Shown: positions 34,347-43,559 of the stretch, piece by piece
Numbering within the stretch: position 1 is the first letter of the stretch
How the letters are laid out: each line of letters opens with the position of its first letter
Position numbers and translations under genes: made by a program
The notes under the pieces: model-generated
Told to the model about the DNA's origin: nothing
Seen by the model: the letters and a program-made list of their open reading frames with translations, nothing else
The model's database searches: none
Source: Candidatus Puniceispirillum sp.
GTDB taxonomy: Bacteria > Pseudomonadota > Alphaproteobacteria > Puniceispirillales > Puniceispirillaceae
Direction: 5' to 3'
Assembly: GCA_028382965.1 (NCBI GenBank)
Contig: JAOEUK010000006.1
Coordinates: forward strand, 79,527-139,093
DNA length: 59,567 nt

Positions 34347-35141
34347 TTGGACATGAATGAAGTTGTGCAAAATAAGATTGATTATTTATTACTCGCCAAA
34401 CAGTTAATTCCGGCTGTGCGTAAAGCTGGCAATGTTATTATTGATATTTATCAGCGTGGTGCTGTTGCCCAGCTAAAGCCTGATGGCAGTCCGGTCAGTG
34501 ATGCTGATATGGCGGCAGAGGCGATTTTGTTGCCAGCAATAAAGGCTGCTGCGCCATTCATCCCGATAGTTTCAGAAGAGAATTCAGCAAGTCATAACCT
34601 TGTCGATGCAGAACAGTTTTTCTTGGTTGACCCGCTGGATGGTACTAAGGAATTTTTAAAGTCAGATGGTAGTGGAGCTTTTACTGTGAACATTGGCCTT
34701 ATTGAAAATAAAATTCCAGTGATGGGAATTGTGTATGCGCCAGCTCTCGATAGATTATTTTTTTCCGGCCTTAACGCTGGTGCCTTTGAAATGACTAATG
34801 AAAGAAGTTTTAAGATCGGTGTCCGGTCACTGCCATTTAACGGCAGTGTTGCGGTTGCGAGTGCGTCACACATGGACAGTAAAACAGATCAATGGCTGAA
34901 CGCTCGAGGCATTGTTCAAACCGTGTCTATAGGATCGTCGTTAAAATTCTGTTTGATTGCTGCCGGTGAAGCTGATGTTTATCCTCGCTATGGCCCAACA
35001 ATGGAGTGGGATACAGCTGCTGGTGATGCAATTTTAAGGGCAGCAGGTGGGCGTGTTGAAGGTGAGGATGGAAAGACTTTCTACTATGGAAAGCCGCAGT
35101 ATCTTAATACAGCATTTTTTGCTTTTGGAAGTTTGATATAA
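34347..35141 (+). CDS. cysQ: 3'(2'),5'-bisphosphate nucleotidase (CysQ)
   Basis: The 264-residue member of the inositol-monophosphatase fold removes the 3' phosphate of PAP (or PAPS), a by-product of sulfate assimilation. It shows the substrate/metal motif SDADMAAEAIL near residue 50, the acidic VSEEN segment, DPLDGTKEFLKSDGSGAFTVNIGLIE (DPLDGT/KEF, near residue 95-115) and the late YGPTMEWDTAAGDAILRAAGG, all typical of CysQ. A TTG start at 34347 fits an AGAAGGAG seven bases upstream better than the ATG at 34353. It stands alone between the formaldehyde operon and the convergent gmhA-like gene. Confidence 0.92.
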   Translation: MDMNEVVQNKIDYLLLAKQLIPAVRKAGNVIIDIYQRGAVAQLKPDGSPVSDADMAAEAILLPAIKAAAPFIPIVSEENSASHNLVDAEQFFLVDPLDGTKEFLKSDGSGAFTVNIGLIENKIPVMGIVYAPALDRLFFSGLNAGAFEMTNERSFKIGVRSLPFNGSVAVASASHMDSKTDQWLNARGIVQTVSIGSSLKFCLIAAGEADVYPRYGPTMEWDTAAGDAILRAAGGRVEGEDGKTFYYGKPQYLNTAFFAFGSLI

Positions 35142-35294
35142 GCACCGTAGCAAGCTGCAACGGTAGTTGGAACCGAAAGTATCATCCTCTACTCGAAGAA
35201 ATTCAGAGCCTCTGTGACTATAAGAATCATATTTGATAAAAATCAATATTTGACACTAGGCGCTATGCATTTTTGTGCAAGGTTTAGAGGCCAA

Positions 35295-35912
35295 TTATTT
35301 AGTAAAATAGTGAGCTTCGATGCTCCGACAAATTTCATGATAAATTGGTAAATGTAACTCTTGTACTGTTGCTACGTTATTAGATTGGACATTAATCAAT
35401 ACATCACATAGCAGCGCTAGCTGACCACCACTTCGGCCAGTTAAGCCAATTACTGTAATTTCTTTTGCACGGGCAACCTTTGCAGCGAGCAAAACATTTT
35501 GGGAATTACCAGATGTGGATATGGTAAGTAATACGTCGCCAGCTTTGCCAATCCCCCATACTTGCTGAGCAAAAATCATGTCACCATCTATATCATTAGC
35601 AATTGCAGTGATCAGGGATGAATGACTGACAAGTGATAGTGCTGGCAAACCATATTGAAGCTTTTCACCAAGAAATTTTGCATCATCACCACATGTTTTT
35701 GTCAATTGATTCCGGTCGGCAGATGACAATGATCGGGGCAAACAAAAGCCTTTCATCAATTCGCCAACAATATGTTCACAATCTGCTGCGCTGCCGCCAT
35801 TCCCACAAATAAGCAATTTACCTCCAGCATCATAGCTGTTAGTCAGCCTCGCAATAGCTGTATCAATACTAGCCCGCAGAACGTGATTTCTGGCATCTTC
35901 TTGTTGGCTCAT
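35295..35912 (-). CDS. gmhA: SIS-domain sugar isomerase, probable sedoheptulose 7-phosphate isomerase
   Basis: The 205-residue protein has the SIS phosphosugar fold with a strongly GmhA-like core: LLICGNGGSAADCEHIVGELMKGF near residues 32-55, then MIFAQQVWGIGKAGDVLLTISTSGNSQNVLLAA and ITVIGLTGRSGGQLALLCD, and the C-terminal VQELHLPIYHEICRSIE. GmhA makes D-glycero-manno-heptose 7-phosphate for LPS core; DiaA-like regulators have a similar sequence. QELHLPIYHEI near the end supports isomerase function, with the ATG at 35912 preceded by AAGGAG. Other heptose genes are not adjacent. Confidence 0.88.
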   Translation of the reverse strand: MSQQEDARNHVLRASIDTAIARLTNSYDAGGKLLICGNGGSAADCEHIVGELMKGFCLPRSLSSADRNQLTKTCGDDAKFLGEKLQYGLPALSLVSHSSLITAIANDIDGDMIFAQQVWGIGKAGDVLLTISTSGNSQNVLLAAKVARAKEITVIGLTGRSGGQLALLCDVLINVQSNNVATVQELHLPIYHEICRSIEAHYFTK

Positions 35913-36005
35913 CTAAGTCTCCTTGCTGCCATTTGGGGCGAATTAATCCCATTCAAGCGCTATTAGCAGTTTATTGTATTAAAAGAGCAAATGATAGCCT
36001 GGCTT

Positions 36006-36839
36006 CTAAAGAGCGCAATTATCAATTAGTCTGGTTGATCCAAGCCATATGGCGGTAAAAACTCGGCTATTTTCTGTGGGTCGATTACAAGGCTGCAAAT
36101 CATCTAGCTGGCGAAGATCATAATAGTCAATCTTATCAAACCCAGCACTATGAAGCTTTTCTTTGGCCTGTTTGAGAGCTATACTGGCCTCCACTCCTTT
36201 CTTGAGAAGAGCCGTAGTCTCTTGCATTTGTTTGTAAATTTTTGGAGCAAGACGGCGTTCTTTGGTGGATAGATAATAATTGCGTGATGATAGGGCTAAC
36301 CCATCTGCCTCGCGGATTGTTGGATGTGCCAGAATATGAATATTTATATCAAGGTCTTTTACCATCTGACGAATGACAGCAAGCTGTTGAAAATCTTTTT
36401 CACCAAAAATAGCAAAGTCAGCTGGAATATGGACAAATAGCTTGAACACAACAGTTGCAACGCCAGTGAAAAAATGTGGCCGTAACTGGCCTTCCATTGG
36501 CAAGGCTACCCCGCTTGGTGTAATGCTAGTGGCATGCATGGCTTCATACATGCTGACTGGAGCATAGATGGCATCGCAGCCACCACCAGCTGCGATCGCC
36601 GCGCAATCATCATTCAGCGTACGTGGATAGCTGTCAAAATCTTCACCAGTCCCAAATTGTGCTGGATTGACATAGATGCTGACAACAACACGGTTTGCAC
36701 TTTTGCGTGCTTTTGAGATTAGAGCTAGGTGGCCTTGATGAATATTGCCCATCGTTGGAACAAGGCATACTGTTTCGCCTTCACTTTGCCACGCTTTTGT
36801 AGCATCAATAATGTCAGCCTTTCTATGCAGAATTTTCAT
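36006..36839 (-). CDS. panC: Pantothenate synthetase
   Basis: PanC joins pantoate and beta-alanine with ATP to make pantothenate, the precursor of coenzyme A. The 277-residue protein shows VPTMGNIHQGHLALI near residue 28 (the HxGH nucleotidyltransferase motif), NPAQFGTGEDFDSYPR, GEKDFQQLAVIRQMV and ADGLALSSRNYYLS. A ribosome-binding site AGGG lies ahead. It follows panB on the same strand, separated by about 33 bases, forming a panBC unit that makes both final steps. Its beta-alanine donor panD is not in the window. Confidence 0.96.
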   Translation of the reverse strand: MKILHRKADIIDATKAWQSEGETVCLVPTMGNIHQGHLALISKARKSANRVVVSIYVNPAQFGTGEDFDSYPRTLNDDCAAIAAGGGCDAIYAPVSMYEAMHATSITPSGVALPMEGQLRPHFFTGVATVVFKLFVHIPADFAIFGEKDFQQLAVIRQMVKDLDINIHILAHPTIREADGLALSSRNYYLSTKERRLAPKIYKQMQETTALLKKGVEASIALKQAKEKLHSAGFDKIDYYDLRQLDDLQPCNRPTENSRVFTAIWLGSTRLIDNCAL

Positions 36840-36872
36840 GCGGGTACCCTGCTGATTGTAGGTCTTCTCTGA

Positions 36873-37667
36873 CTAAAAAAGATGATCTTTCGTTGGAAAA
36901 CTACCATCAATTACGGCATTGCGATAGTCTGTTGCGGCGGCTGCGATTTCCTCTTGAAGATTGGCGAATTTACGAACAAATTTCGGGGTAAATGCATCGT
37001 AAAGGCCAAGTATGTCATCGGTCACAAGAATTTGCCCATCACAAGCGGCTGATGCTCCAATGCCAATAGTTGGTACATTACAAGACTGGGCAATCGACGT
37101 TGCAACGGGTTCAATAATGCCTTCCATAACAATACCAAAAACGCCGGCAGAAACTAAGGCATCAGCATCGGCATGCAATTGGCTGGCTTCAGTGGCATGG
37201 CGGCCAGCAATACGAAAAGAATTACCAGCGGCTACGTGCTGTGGCAGCAACCCAATATGCCCAAGAACTGGGATGCCGTTATCAACAAGAAACCTTACTT
37301 GGGGGGCAAGGTTAGCGCCACCTTCAAGTTTAACAGCATCAGCTCCTGTTTTAACAATGATTTCATTTGCACTCGCCAGTGCTTGTTCCAGACTTTCCTC
37401 ATAGCTGCCCTCTGGCAAATCAATCACAACAAGCGCTGATTGACGCCGCCGCATAACAGCCTGGCCGTGTTGTATCATCATATTAAGATTAGCATCTTGT
37501 GTTGTATCCATACCATAAACAACCATGGCTACTGAGTCCCCAACAAGAAGTAGGTCGCAATGCGGATCAAGTGCTTGCGCCATGGGTGCACTATAGGCAG
37601 TTAGACAAACAATCTTGCGTTTGCCTTTTAGAGCAACAAAATTACTGATGGTGGGTTTTGTGGACAT
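36873..37667 (-). CDS. panB: 3-methyl-2-oxobutanoate hydroxymethyltransferase
   Basis: PanB transfers a hydroxymethyl group from methylene-tetrahydrofolate to 2-oxoisovalerate, giving ketopantoate. The 264-residue barrel carries the metal/substrate-binding LLLVGDSVAMVVYGMDTT near residue 40, VKLEGG near 115, PVLGHIGLLPQH, the VPTIGIGASAACDGQILVTDDILGLY block near 200-220, and an ending with FVRKFANL. AGGAG is 9 bases upstream of the ATG at 37667. It is upstream of panC and both are on the minus strand, so likely a two-gene operon. Confidence 0.96.
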   Translation of the reverse strand: MSTKPTISNFVALKGKRKIVCLTAYSAPMAQALDPHCDLLLVGDSVAMVVYGMDTTQDANLNMMIQHGQAVMRRRQSALVVIDLPEGSYEESLEQALASANEIIVKTGADAVKLEGGANLAPQVRFLVDNGIPVLGHIGLLPQHVAAGNSFRIAGRHATEASQLHADADALVSAGVFGIVMEGIIEPVATSIAQSCNVPTIGIGASAACDGQILVTDDILGLYDAFTPKFVRKFANLQEEIAAAATDYRNAVIDGSFPTKDHLF

Positions 37668-37862
37668 TTAGTCAGGCTCCTGTTTGGAGGGGGTTAGAAT
37701 ATATCCCAATACTGGGTGATAGTTTATTATTGACCCAGGGAAAGGTCTTGTCTATTGACCTGCACTTTGCTGATGATAGCATAAACAAAACAACTTAATG
37801 CACGTTGAAGTCTACGATATGTTTTTACAGTTTGAATTTCCATTTACTTCATAAGGACCATT

Positions 37863-38669
37863 ATGACCAAGCCAACGATTATTATGGCGGCACCAAACGG
37901 GGCACGTAAAGTTAAAACTGACCACCCCGCTATGCCTGTTACAATTTCAGAAACTATCGCGTCGGCCAAGGAATGCCATGCTGCTGGAGCTAGCATTCTG
38001 CACGCCCATGTCCGTGATGATAACGGCGAGCATTTATTGGATGCAGGGCGTTATCAAAGATTGCTTGACGGGCTGCGCGCCGAAGTTCCAACCATGCTAG
38101 TACAAATCACGACCGAGGCAGTTGGTGTTTACACTCCGAAGCAGCAAGCAGATCTAGTTTTTGATTTGAAGCCTGATTTTGTATCAGTGGGGTTTAGGGA
38201 AATGATTGGTGATAACGGCCAAGAGGCACGCAATCATGCCGAACATTTTTATCATCAAAGTTTTACCAATCAAATTCATGTTCAGCATATTCTTTATGAT
38301 ATTGAGGATTTAGTTCAGTTCCGGCAAGCGATCGCAGATGGCGTTTTGCCGCCTGCGCGCCCACATGTGCTGTTAGTGCTAGGCCGCTATAGTGGCAACT
38401 TCCAATCCGAGCCAGAAGAAATGGCGCCGTTTATCGCTGATGGGCTAACTGATGTGGCAAGCTGGTCAATTTGTGCGTTTGGGTACCGTGAATTTGACGT
38501 TATGATTGAAGCCATTGAAAATGGAGGTCATTGCCGTGTTGGGTTTGAAAATAATCTTTACCTCAAAGATAGAACTTTGGCTCCAACAAATTCAGCACTT
38601 ATCTGCCAGCTGGCAGAAAGCTGTAAACCAGCAACAAGAGAAGAGACGCTGGACTTGTTTGCTCTTTAA
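37863..38669 (+). CDS. BKACE-family beta-keto acid cleavage enzyme (DUF849)
   Basis: This 268-residue TIM-barrel protein belongs to the BKACE family (Kce-like), zinc enzymes that cleave a beta-keto acid with acetyl-CoA to give an acyl-CoA and acetoacetate. Seen are the family start IMAAPNGARKVKTDHPAMPVT, AGASILHAHVRDDNGEH (zinc ligands HxH near residue 46-48), LVQITTEAVGVYT near 75, and the late GHCRVGFENNLYL loop with its conserved glutamate. Specific substrates vary widely; carnitine and lysine degradation are known cases. It stands alone with AAGGA six bases upstream of the ATG, and neighbours give no clue. Function beyond the family chemistry is unknown. Confidence 0.85.
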   Translation: MTKPTIIMAAPNGARKVKTDHPAMPVTISETIASAKECHAAGASILHAHVRDDNGEHLLDAGRYQRLLDGLRAEVPTMLVQITTEAVGVYTPKQQADLVFDLKPDFVSVGFREMIGDNGQEARNHAEHFYHQSFTNQIHVQHILYDIEDLVQFRQAIADGVLPPARPHVLLVLGRYSGNFQSEPEEMAPFIADGLTDVASWSICAFGYREFDVMIEAIENGGHCRVGFENNLYLKDRTLAPTNSALICQLAESCKPATREETLDLFAL

Positions 38670-38854
38670 ACTTTGTTTTGAAAAATCATAATGGAACCTG
38701 TTTTATTGCGCTTTATAAGCAGAGGAGTAAAATGGTTTGGAGAAAATAAAAAGGACTAGGTAGTATCCTTGAGAAAGCTATTGCTTATGCTCATATACTA
38801 AGAGTAGTTGTTTCCCTATTTTCCTTTCTATTGACAGAAAAGCGAATCTTTAAA

Positions 38855-40633
38855 ATGCCTGAATCTTGTCCAATTTGGAATCTGAGTGACCTTTATGATG
38901 GGGTTGATTCAACAGCTTTAAAAACAGACATCGCGATGTGTCTTAAATTGTCAATCGAGCTTGAACAGAGCTGGCAGGGAAAATTGGCAACATCATCTTC
39001 AAGTCAGCTTGTTGATGTGATAGCTGGTTATGAGGCAATTCTGGAACATCTTGGTAAGGTGCAAACCCATGCGCAGCTGTTATTTGCTGCTAATACCAAT
39101 GATCCGGCAATTGCAAAGCATCATCAATCGATCCGCGAAGTCAGTGCCAAAGTTGGCGCCAGCCTTTTGTTTGTTGAACTTGAACTGGCTCGGATGGATG
39201 AGCAACGTCTTATTGATTTGATGAAAGACTCTGCGCTGACACGTTTTGCGCCATGGCTGAGAAGAGTTCGGGCTATGGCGCCATATCAGCTTTCTGATGA
39301 AATTGAAAAAATGATTGCTGAGCGCTCACCTACTGGAAGTGGTGCGTGGGTTCGACTGTTTGATGAAACGACAACCGCAATGAGGTTTGATTTTGAAGGA
39401 TCAGATGTTACCGAGGCGGAAATTCTTGATGCTTTATCGAGTAAAGATGCAGCCAAACGAAAAGAGGCGGGGCAATCACTTTCGACAACATTAAAGGCCC
39501 ATCAAAGGTTATTATCATTGGTTATTAATACAATTGCTAAGGACAAACAAATTGAAGACGGGTGGCGTGGTTTCGCCAGACCTGTATCCTCCCGAAATCT
39601 GGCCAATGACGTTGATGATAATGTGGTCGATGCTCTTGTTAAGGCAGTAAATGATCGTAATGCAGATTTATCGCACAGATACTATGCTTTAAAAGCTGGG
39701 TGGATGGGTAAAAAACAGCTTGATTGGTGGGATAGGAATGCTCCTTTACCAGGAGATGCGAACCGTCAATATAGCTGGTCTGAAGCCAAGGGCATAGTGG
39801 TAGAGGCGTTTGAGAGGTTTGATCCAGAAATGTCCAAGATAGCTATGCCTTTCTTTGACAAAAATTGGATTGATGCTGCACCACGGGCTGGCAAAAGTTC
39901 TGGAGCATTCTCGCATCCGGCTGTCCCATCAGTGCATCCCTATATTTTGATGAATTTTTCTGGAAAATCACGTGATGTTATGACACTGGCTCATGAAATG
40001 GGGCACGGCATTCATCAGGTGCTCGCCGCCAATCAGGGTTATTTGATGTCGGATACTCCGCTTACTCTTGCAGAGACTGCGTCTGTTTTTGCTGAAATGC
40101 TTGCATTCAGACAGCTTGTTGACAACGAAAGCAATGCCAACGCTCGTAGATTTTTATTGGCTGGCAAGGTTGAAGATATGCTAAATACGGTAGTCCGGCA
40201 GATTGCTTTTCATAATTTTGAAACCAAATTACATGACTGCCGCGCAAAGGGTGAATTAACTGCTGAAGAAATCTCTGACATTTGGATGGAGACTCAACAT
40301 GCCGCGTTGGGGCCAGCAATTAAAACTGGCGATGATTACCGGTCTATTTGGAGTTATGTTCCACATTTCATTCATACGCCGTTCTATGTTTACGCATATG
40401 CGTTTGGCGACTGTTTAGTCAATGCGCTATGGCAAAAATATCAGTTGGCGCAAGCTAATAAGACTGATGCAAGGTTCATTCAGAATTATAAAGTCTTGTT
40501 GAAAGCAGGTGGAACAGAGCGGTATGATGGGGCGTTAAAACGCTTTGATCTGGATCCAGGAAAACCGGCTTTCTGGTCACTTGGCTTGGATATGATTAGT
40601 AGCATGATTGATGAGTTAGAGGGGCTAGCATAA
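38855..40633 (+). CDS. pepF: Oligoendopeptidase F (M3 metallopeptidase)
   Basis: A 592-residue zinc peptidase of the PepF/PZ-peptidase family that degrades short peptides in the cytoplasm. The zinc-binding HEMGH is at residues 380-384 (TLAHEMGHGIHQVL), the downstream glutamate in LTLAETASVFAEM, and the late WSYVPHFIHTPFYVYAYAFGDCL and KAGGTERYDGALKRF blocks are family hallmarks. The N-terminal alpha-helical PepF domain is present. The start is uncertain: TTG at 38831 and ATG at 38855 are both in frame, and neither has a strong ribosome-binding site; ATG is chosen. The stop overlaps the next ATG by one base. Confidence 0.94.
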   Translation: MPESCPIWNLSDLYDGVDSTALKTDIAMCLKLSIELEQSWQGKLATSSSSQLVDVIAGYEAILEHLGKVQTHAQLLFAANTNDPAIAKHHQSIREVSAKVGASLLFVELELARMDEQRLIDLMKDSALTRFAPWLRRVRAMAPYQLSDEIEKMIAERSPTGSGAWVRLFDETTTAMRFDFEGSDVTEAEILDALSSKDAAKRKEAGQSLSTTLKAHQRLLSLVINTIAKDKQIEDGWRGFARPVSSRNLANDVDDNVVDALVKAVNDRNADLSHRYYALKAGWMGKKQLDWWDRNAPLPGDANRQYSWSEAKGIVVEAFERFDPEMSKIAMPFFDKNWIDAAPRAGKSSGAFSHPAVPSVHPYILMNFSGKSRDVMTLAHEMGHGIHQVLAANQGYLMSDTPLTLAETASVFAEMLAFRQLVDNESNANARRFLLAGKVEDMLNTVVRQIAFHNFETKLHDCRAKGELTAEEISDIWMETQHAALGPAIKTGDDYRSIWSYVPHFIHTPFYVYAYAFGDCLVNALWQKYQLAQANKTDARFIQNYKVLLKAGGTERYDGALKRFDLDPGKPAFWSLGLDMISSMIDELEGLA

Positions 40634-42021
40634 TGGCTAAAATAAATGAACCTGATGCGGCTAGTGACAAACCATTTGGGGGGCGTATCCGTCGTTACGC
40701 AAAAGTAACGTCAACAATGGGTGGGCTGGCAGCGAGAGTTGCCGGTGAGCGCTACCTTGGTTGGGATATTAATCGTGAAAAACATGCGGCAGATCTAAGA
40801 CAGGCATTAGGTGGACTTAAAGGTCCAATTATGAAGGTAGCACAAATCTTATCAACTATTCCCGATGCTTTGCCACCTGAATATGCCCAAGAACTTGCCG
40901 GCTTGCAGGCAGATGCGCCTGCCATGGGGTGGTTGTTTACGAAACGTCGTATGGCCGCAGAATTGGGAGCGGAATGGCAGGAAAAATTTAGCAGCTTTAG
41001 TCGTGATGCGGTCTCAGCTGCATCACTTGGGCAGGTACATCAGGCAGTTGGACATGATAAAACTTCACTTGCGGTAAAATTGCAGTACCCCGACATGCAC
41101 TCGGCAATCGAGGCTGACTTGAAACAATTGAAGTTACTCTTTCAGCTTTATGAGCGTTATGATTCAGCGATTTCAACCTCTGATATTTATGATGAGTTGT
41201 CTGATAGGCTTTTGGAAGAGCTTGACTACCGTCGTGAAGCAATGAACATGCAGCTATATCAGCATATGCTTGCCGAAGAAAAAAAAGTGCAAGTGCCTAG
41301 CTCTATTCCTGAATTGTCTACAAACCGTTTGCTAACAATGAACTGGCTTGAAGGTAAAAAGCTGATGCCATTTCTTGAGACTAATCCAGACCAGCAAAGC
41401 CGAAATGAACTTGCTAAAACCATGTTTCGTGTGTGGTATGTCCCGTTTTATTATTATGGCGTGATTCATGGCGATCCCCATCTTGGCAATTACTCGATTT
41501 CAAAAGACCATAGTATTAATCTTATGGATTTTGGATCAATACGGCTCTTCCGTCCACAATTCGTCGCAGGTGTGATAGAGCTTTATAAAGCATTGCGTGA
41601 CAATAATCGTGATCAAGCAGTTGATGCTTATGAACGATGGGGATTTGTTGGTTTAGATAATGAGGCGGTAGATGTTTTAAATATGTGGGCCGAATTTATC
41701 TACGCGCCCCTTCTTGAAGACAGAGTTCGCCCCATTCAGCAAATGCGAGGTGGCAGTGCTGGCCGTGAGCTAGCTGGCAAGGTCCATACTGAATTAAAGC
41801 GGATTGGCGGTATTAAGCCACCACGGGAATTTGTTTTGATGGACCGTGCTGCGGTTGGGCTTGGTTCAGTCTTTATGCACCTCGGCGCTGAGGTCAATTG
41901 GCATGAGTTGTTTCACGATTTGATTGATGACTTTTCACTTGATACACTCACTACCCGTCAAGCGGAAGCAGCAATTAAAGTTGGGCTGCCTAAAAGTCTA
42001 ATTGCCACACCGCCTCTCTAA
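40633..42021 (+). CDS. ABC1/UbiB/AarF-family atypical kinase
   Basis: The 462-residue protein belongs to the ABC1/ADCK (AarF) group, atypical kinases or ATPases involved in ubiquinone biosynthesis or lipid metabolism. The KxGQ-like N-terminal region reads IMKVAQILSTIPDALPPEYAQELAGLQADAP; the ATP-binding loop includes SAASLGQVHQAV and the nucleotide lysine in AVKLQYPDM; HGDPHLGNYSIS and NLMDFGSIR are the catalytic and metal-binding motifs. Because the tail lacks the two C-terminal membrane helices of UbiB, it is a soluble ABC1 member. It overlaps pepF by one base, so the two are coupled. Confidence 0.87.
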   Translation: MAKINEPDAASDKPFGGRIRRYAKVTSTMGGLAARVAGERYLGWDINREKHAADLRQALGGLKGPIMKVAQILSTIPDALPPEYAQELAGLQADAPAMGWLFTKRRMAAELGAEWQEKFSSFSRDAVSAASLGQVHQAVGHDKTSLAVKLQYPDMHSAIEADLKQLKLLFQLYERYDSAISTSDIYDELSDRLLEELDYRREAMNMQLYQHMLAEEKKVQVPSSIPELSTNRLLTMNWLEGKKLMPFLETNPDQQSRNELAKTMFRVWYVPFYYYGVIHGDPHLGNYSISKDHSINLMDFGSIRLFRPQFVAGVIELYKALRDNNRDQAVDAYERWGFVGLDNEAVDVLNMWAEFIYAPLLEDRVRPIQQMRGGSAGRELAGKVHTELKRIGGIKPPREFVLMDRAAVGLGSVFMHLGAEVNWHELFHDLIDDFSLDTLTTRQAEAAIKVGLPKSLIATPPL

Positions 42022-42051
42022 GTTTAGATATCTTGAGGGGCTGAAGTGCTG

Positions 42052-42078
42052 AAAAAAGGCGGCAAAAAGCGCGGCTTT
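42052..42078. terminator. Probable hairpin terminator between convergent ABC1 and pntB genes
   Basis: Six to seven A bases face seven T bases around an imperfect GC-rich core (AAAAAAGGCGGC against GCGCGGCTTTTTTT). T-runs lie on both strands, which suits termination of both convergent genes. The GC part pairs imperfectly. Confidence 0.4.
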
Positions 42079-42106
42079 TTTTATCACCTCTCTTCTTATA
42101 ATTGGA

Positions 42107-43546
42107 TTACTTATTTTGAATAATGGTCAAAAGTTGATCAAGTGAGGCCTTAGCATCACCATAAAACATACGAGTATTTTCTTTAAAGAATAGCGGATTT
42201 TCAATGCCTGAATACCCTGTGCCTTGCCCACGCTTGGAAACAAAGACTTGTTTTGATTTCCAGCACTCTAATACTGGCATGCCAGCAATCGGGCTGTTTG
42301 GGTCATCCTGGGCTGCAGGATTTACGATGTCATTTGACCCGATTACTATCGCAACATCTGTTTCAGGAAAATCATCATTTATCTCGTCCATTTCTAAAAC
42401 GATGTCATAAGGTACTTTAGCTTCAGCTAATAGTACATTCATGTGGCCAGGAAGCCGTCCGGCTACTGGATGGATTGCAAACCTAACCACTTTGCCTTTG
42501 GCCTGCAGCCTCCTTGTTAATTCTGCAATATTTTGCTGAGCTTGAGCAACAGCCATGCCGTAACCAGGTATTATCACAATACTCTCGGCATCTTCTAGGG
42601 CAGTTGCAACCCCGTCTGCATCGATCGCAACCTGCTCACCTTCAACCTCCATCTGAGGTCCGGATGTGCCGCCAAAACCGCCAAGAATAACGCTTACGAA
42701 TGAACGGTTCATTGCCTTGCACATAATATAAGATAGAATTGCACCAGATGACCCAACTAAAGCACCAACAACGATCAAAAGGTCATTCCCAAGACTGAAA
42801 CCAATTGCAGCCGCTGCCCAACCAGAATATGAGTTCAGCATGGAAACAACTACTGGCATGTCAGCACCACCGATACCCATTATCAGATGATAGCCGATGA
42901 AGAGAGCCATGATTGTTAATATGACTAGGGGTAAAAGCTCACCAAAGGTCATATACCAAATTAATGACGAGATGGATGCAAAAGCTGAAGCCGCATTCAG
43001 AATGTGACCACCTGGCAATTTAGTTGCCGCCGAAGTAACTCGTCCAGATAACTTGCCGTAAGCAATTATTGATCCGGTAAATGTCACCGCCCCAATCCAA
43101 ATGCCTAGAGAAGCTTCAACACGCAGGATGTTTATTTCGGACCCTGATTTTTTGGCAAGTAACGCTGCAAACCCCTCCAGAGCTCCTTTGGCTAAATCAT
43201 CCATTGCCGTAACGTTGACAAGCTCAAAGTGAGCATTGAAACCTACGAACACAGCTGCAAGCCCAACAAGAGCGTGCATGCCTGCTACAAGCTCCGGCAT
43301 CTGGGTCATTGCGACTTTTGAGGCGAGCTGGTAACCAATCAAGCCACCAGCAGCAATTAAAATAATTGAAAGCCAAGATAATCCTGCTCCTGGTCCAATG
43401 AGCGTGGCAAAAACTGCCAGCGCCATACCAATGATCCCATACCATACGGCTCGTTTTGCGCTTTCCTGACCTGACAATCCTCCAAGGGATAGAATAAAAA
43501 GAATAGCCGCCACAACATAAACGGCAGTAGTGAAACCCAATTCCAT
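42107..43546 (-). CDS. pntB: NAD(P) transhydrogenase subunit beta
   Basis: PntB (479 residues) is the membrane and NADP-binding subunit of the proton-translocating transhydrogenase, which makes NADPH from NADH using the proton gradient. The N-terminal half has nine or so membrane helices ([52 protein letters not shown]); the C-terminal domain III binds NADP, with [14 protein letters not shown] and [32 protein letters not shown]. The frame extends 12 codons upstream, but ATG 43546 has AGGAGGTC before it and matches the family start. It lies 13 bases after pntA. Confidence 0.96.
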   Translation of the reverse strand: MELGFTTAVYVVAAILFILSLGGLSGQESAKRAVWYGIIGMALAVFATLIGPGAGLSWLSIILIAAGGLIGYQLASKVAMTQMPELVAGMHALVGLAAVFVGFNAHFELVNVTAMDDLAKGALEGFAALLAKKSGSEINILRVEASLGIWIGAVTFTGSIIAYGKLSGRVTSAATKLPGGHILNAASAFASISSLIWYMTFGELLPLVILTIMALFIGYHLIMGIGGADMPVVVSMLNSYSGWAAAAIGFSLGNDLLIVVGALVGSSGAILSYIMCKAMNRSFVSVILGGFGGTSGPQMEVEGEQVAIDADGVATALEDAESIVIIPGYGMAVAQAQQNIAELTRRLQAKGKVVRFAIHPVAGRLPGHMNVLLAEAKVPYDIVLEMDEINDDFPETDVAIVIGSNDIVNPAAQDDPNSPIAGMPVLECWKSKQVFVSKRGQGTGYSGIENPLFFKENTRMFYGDAKASLDQLLTIIQNK

Positions 43547-43559
43547 TGTTCCGACCTCC

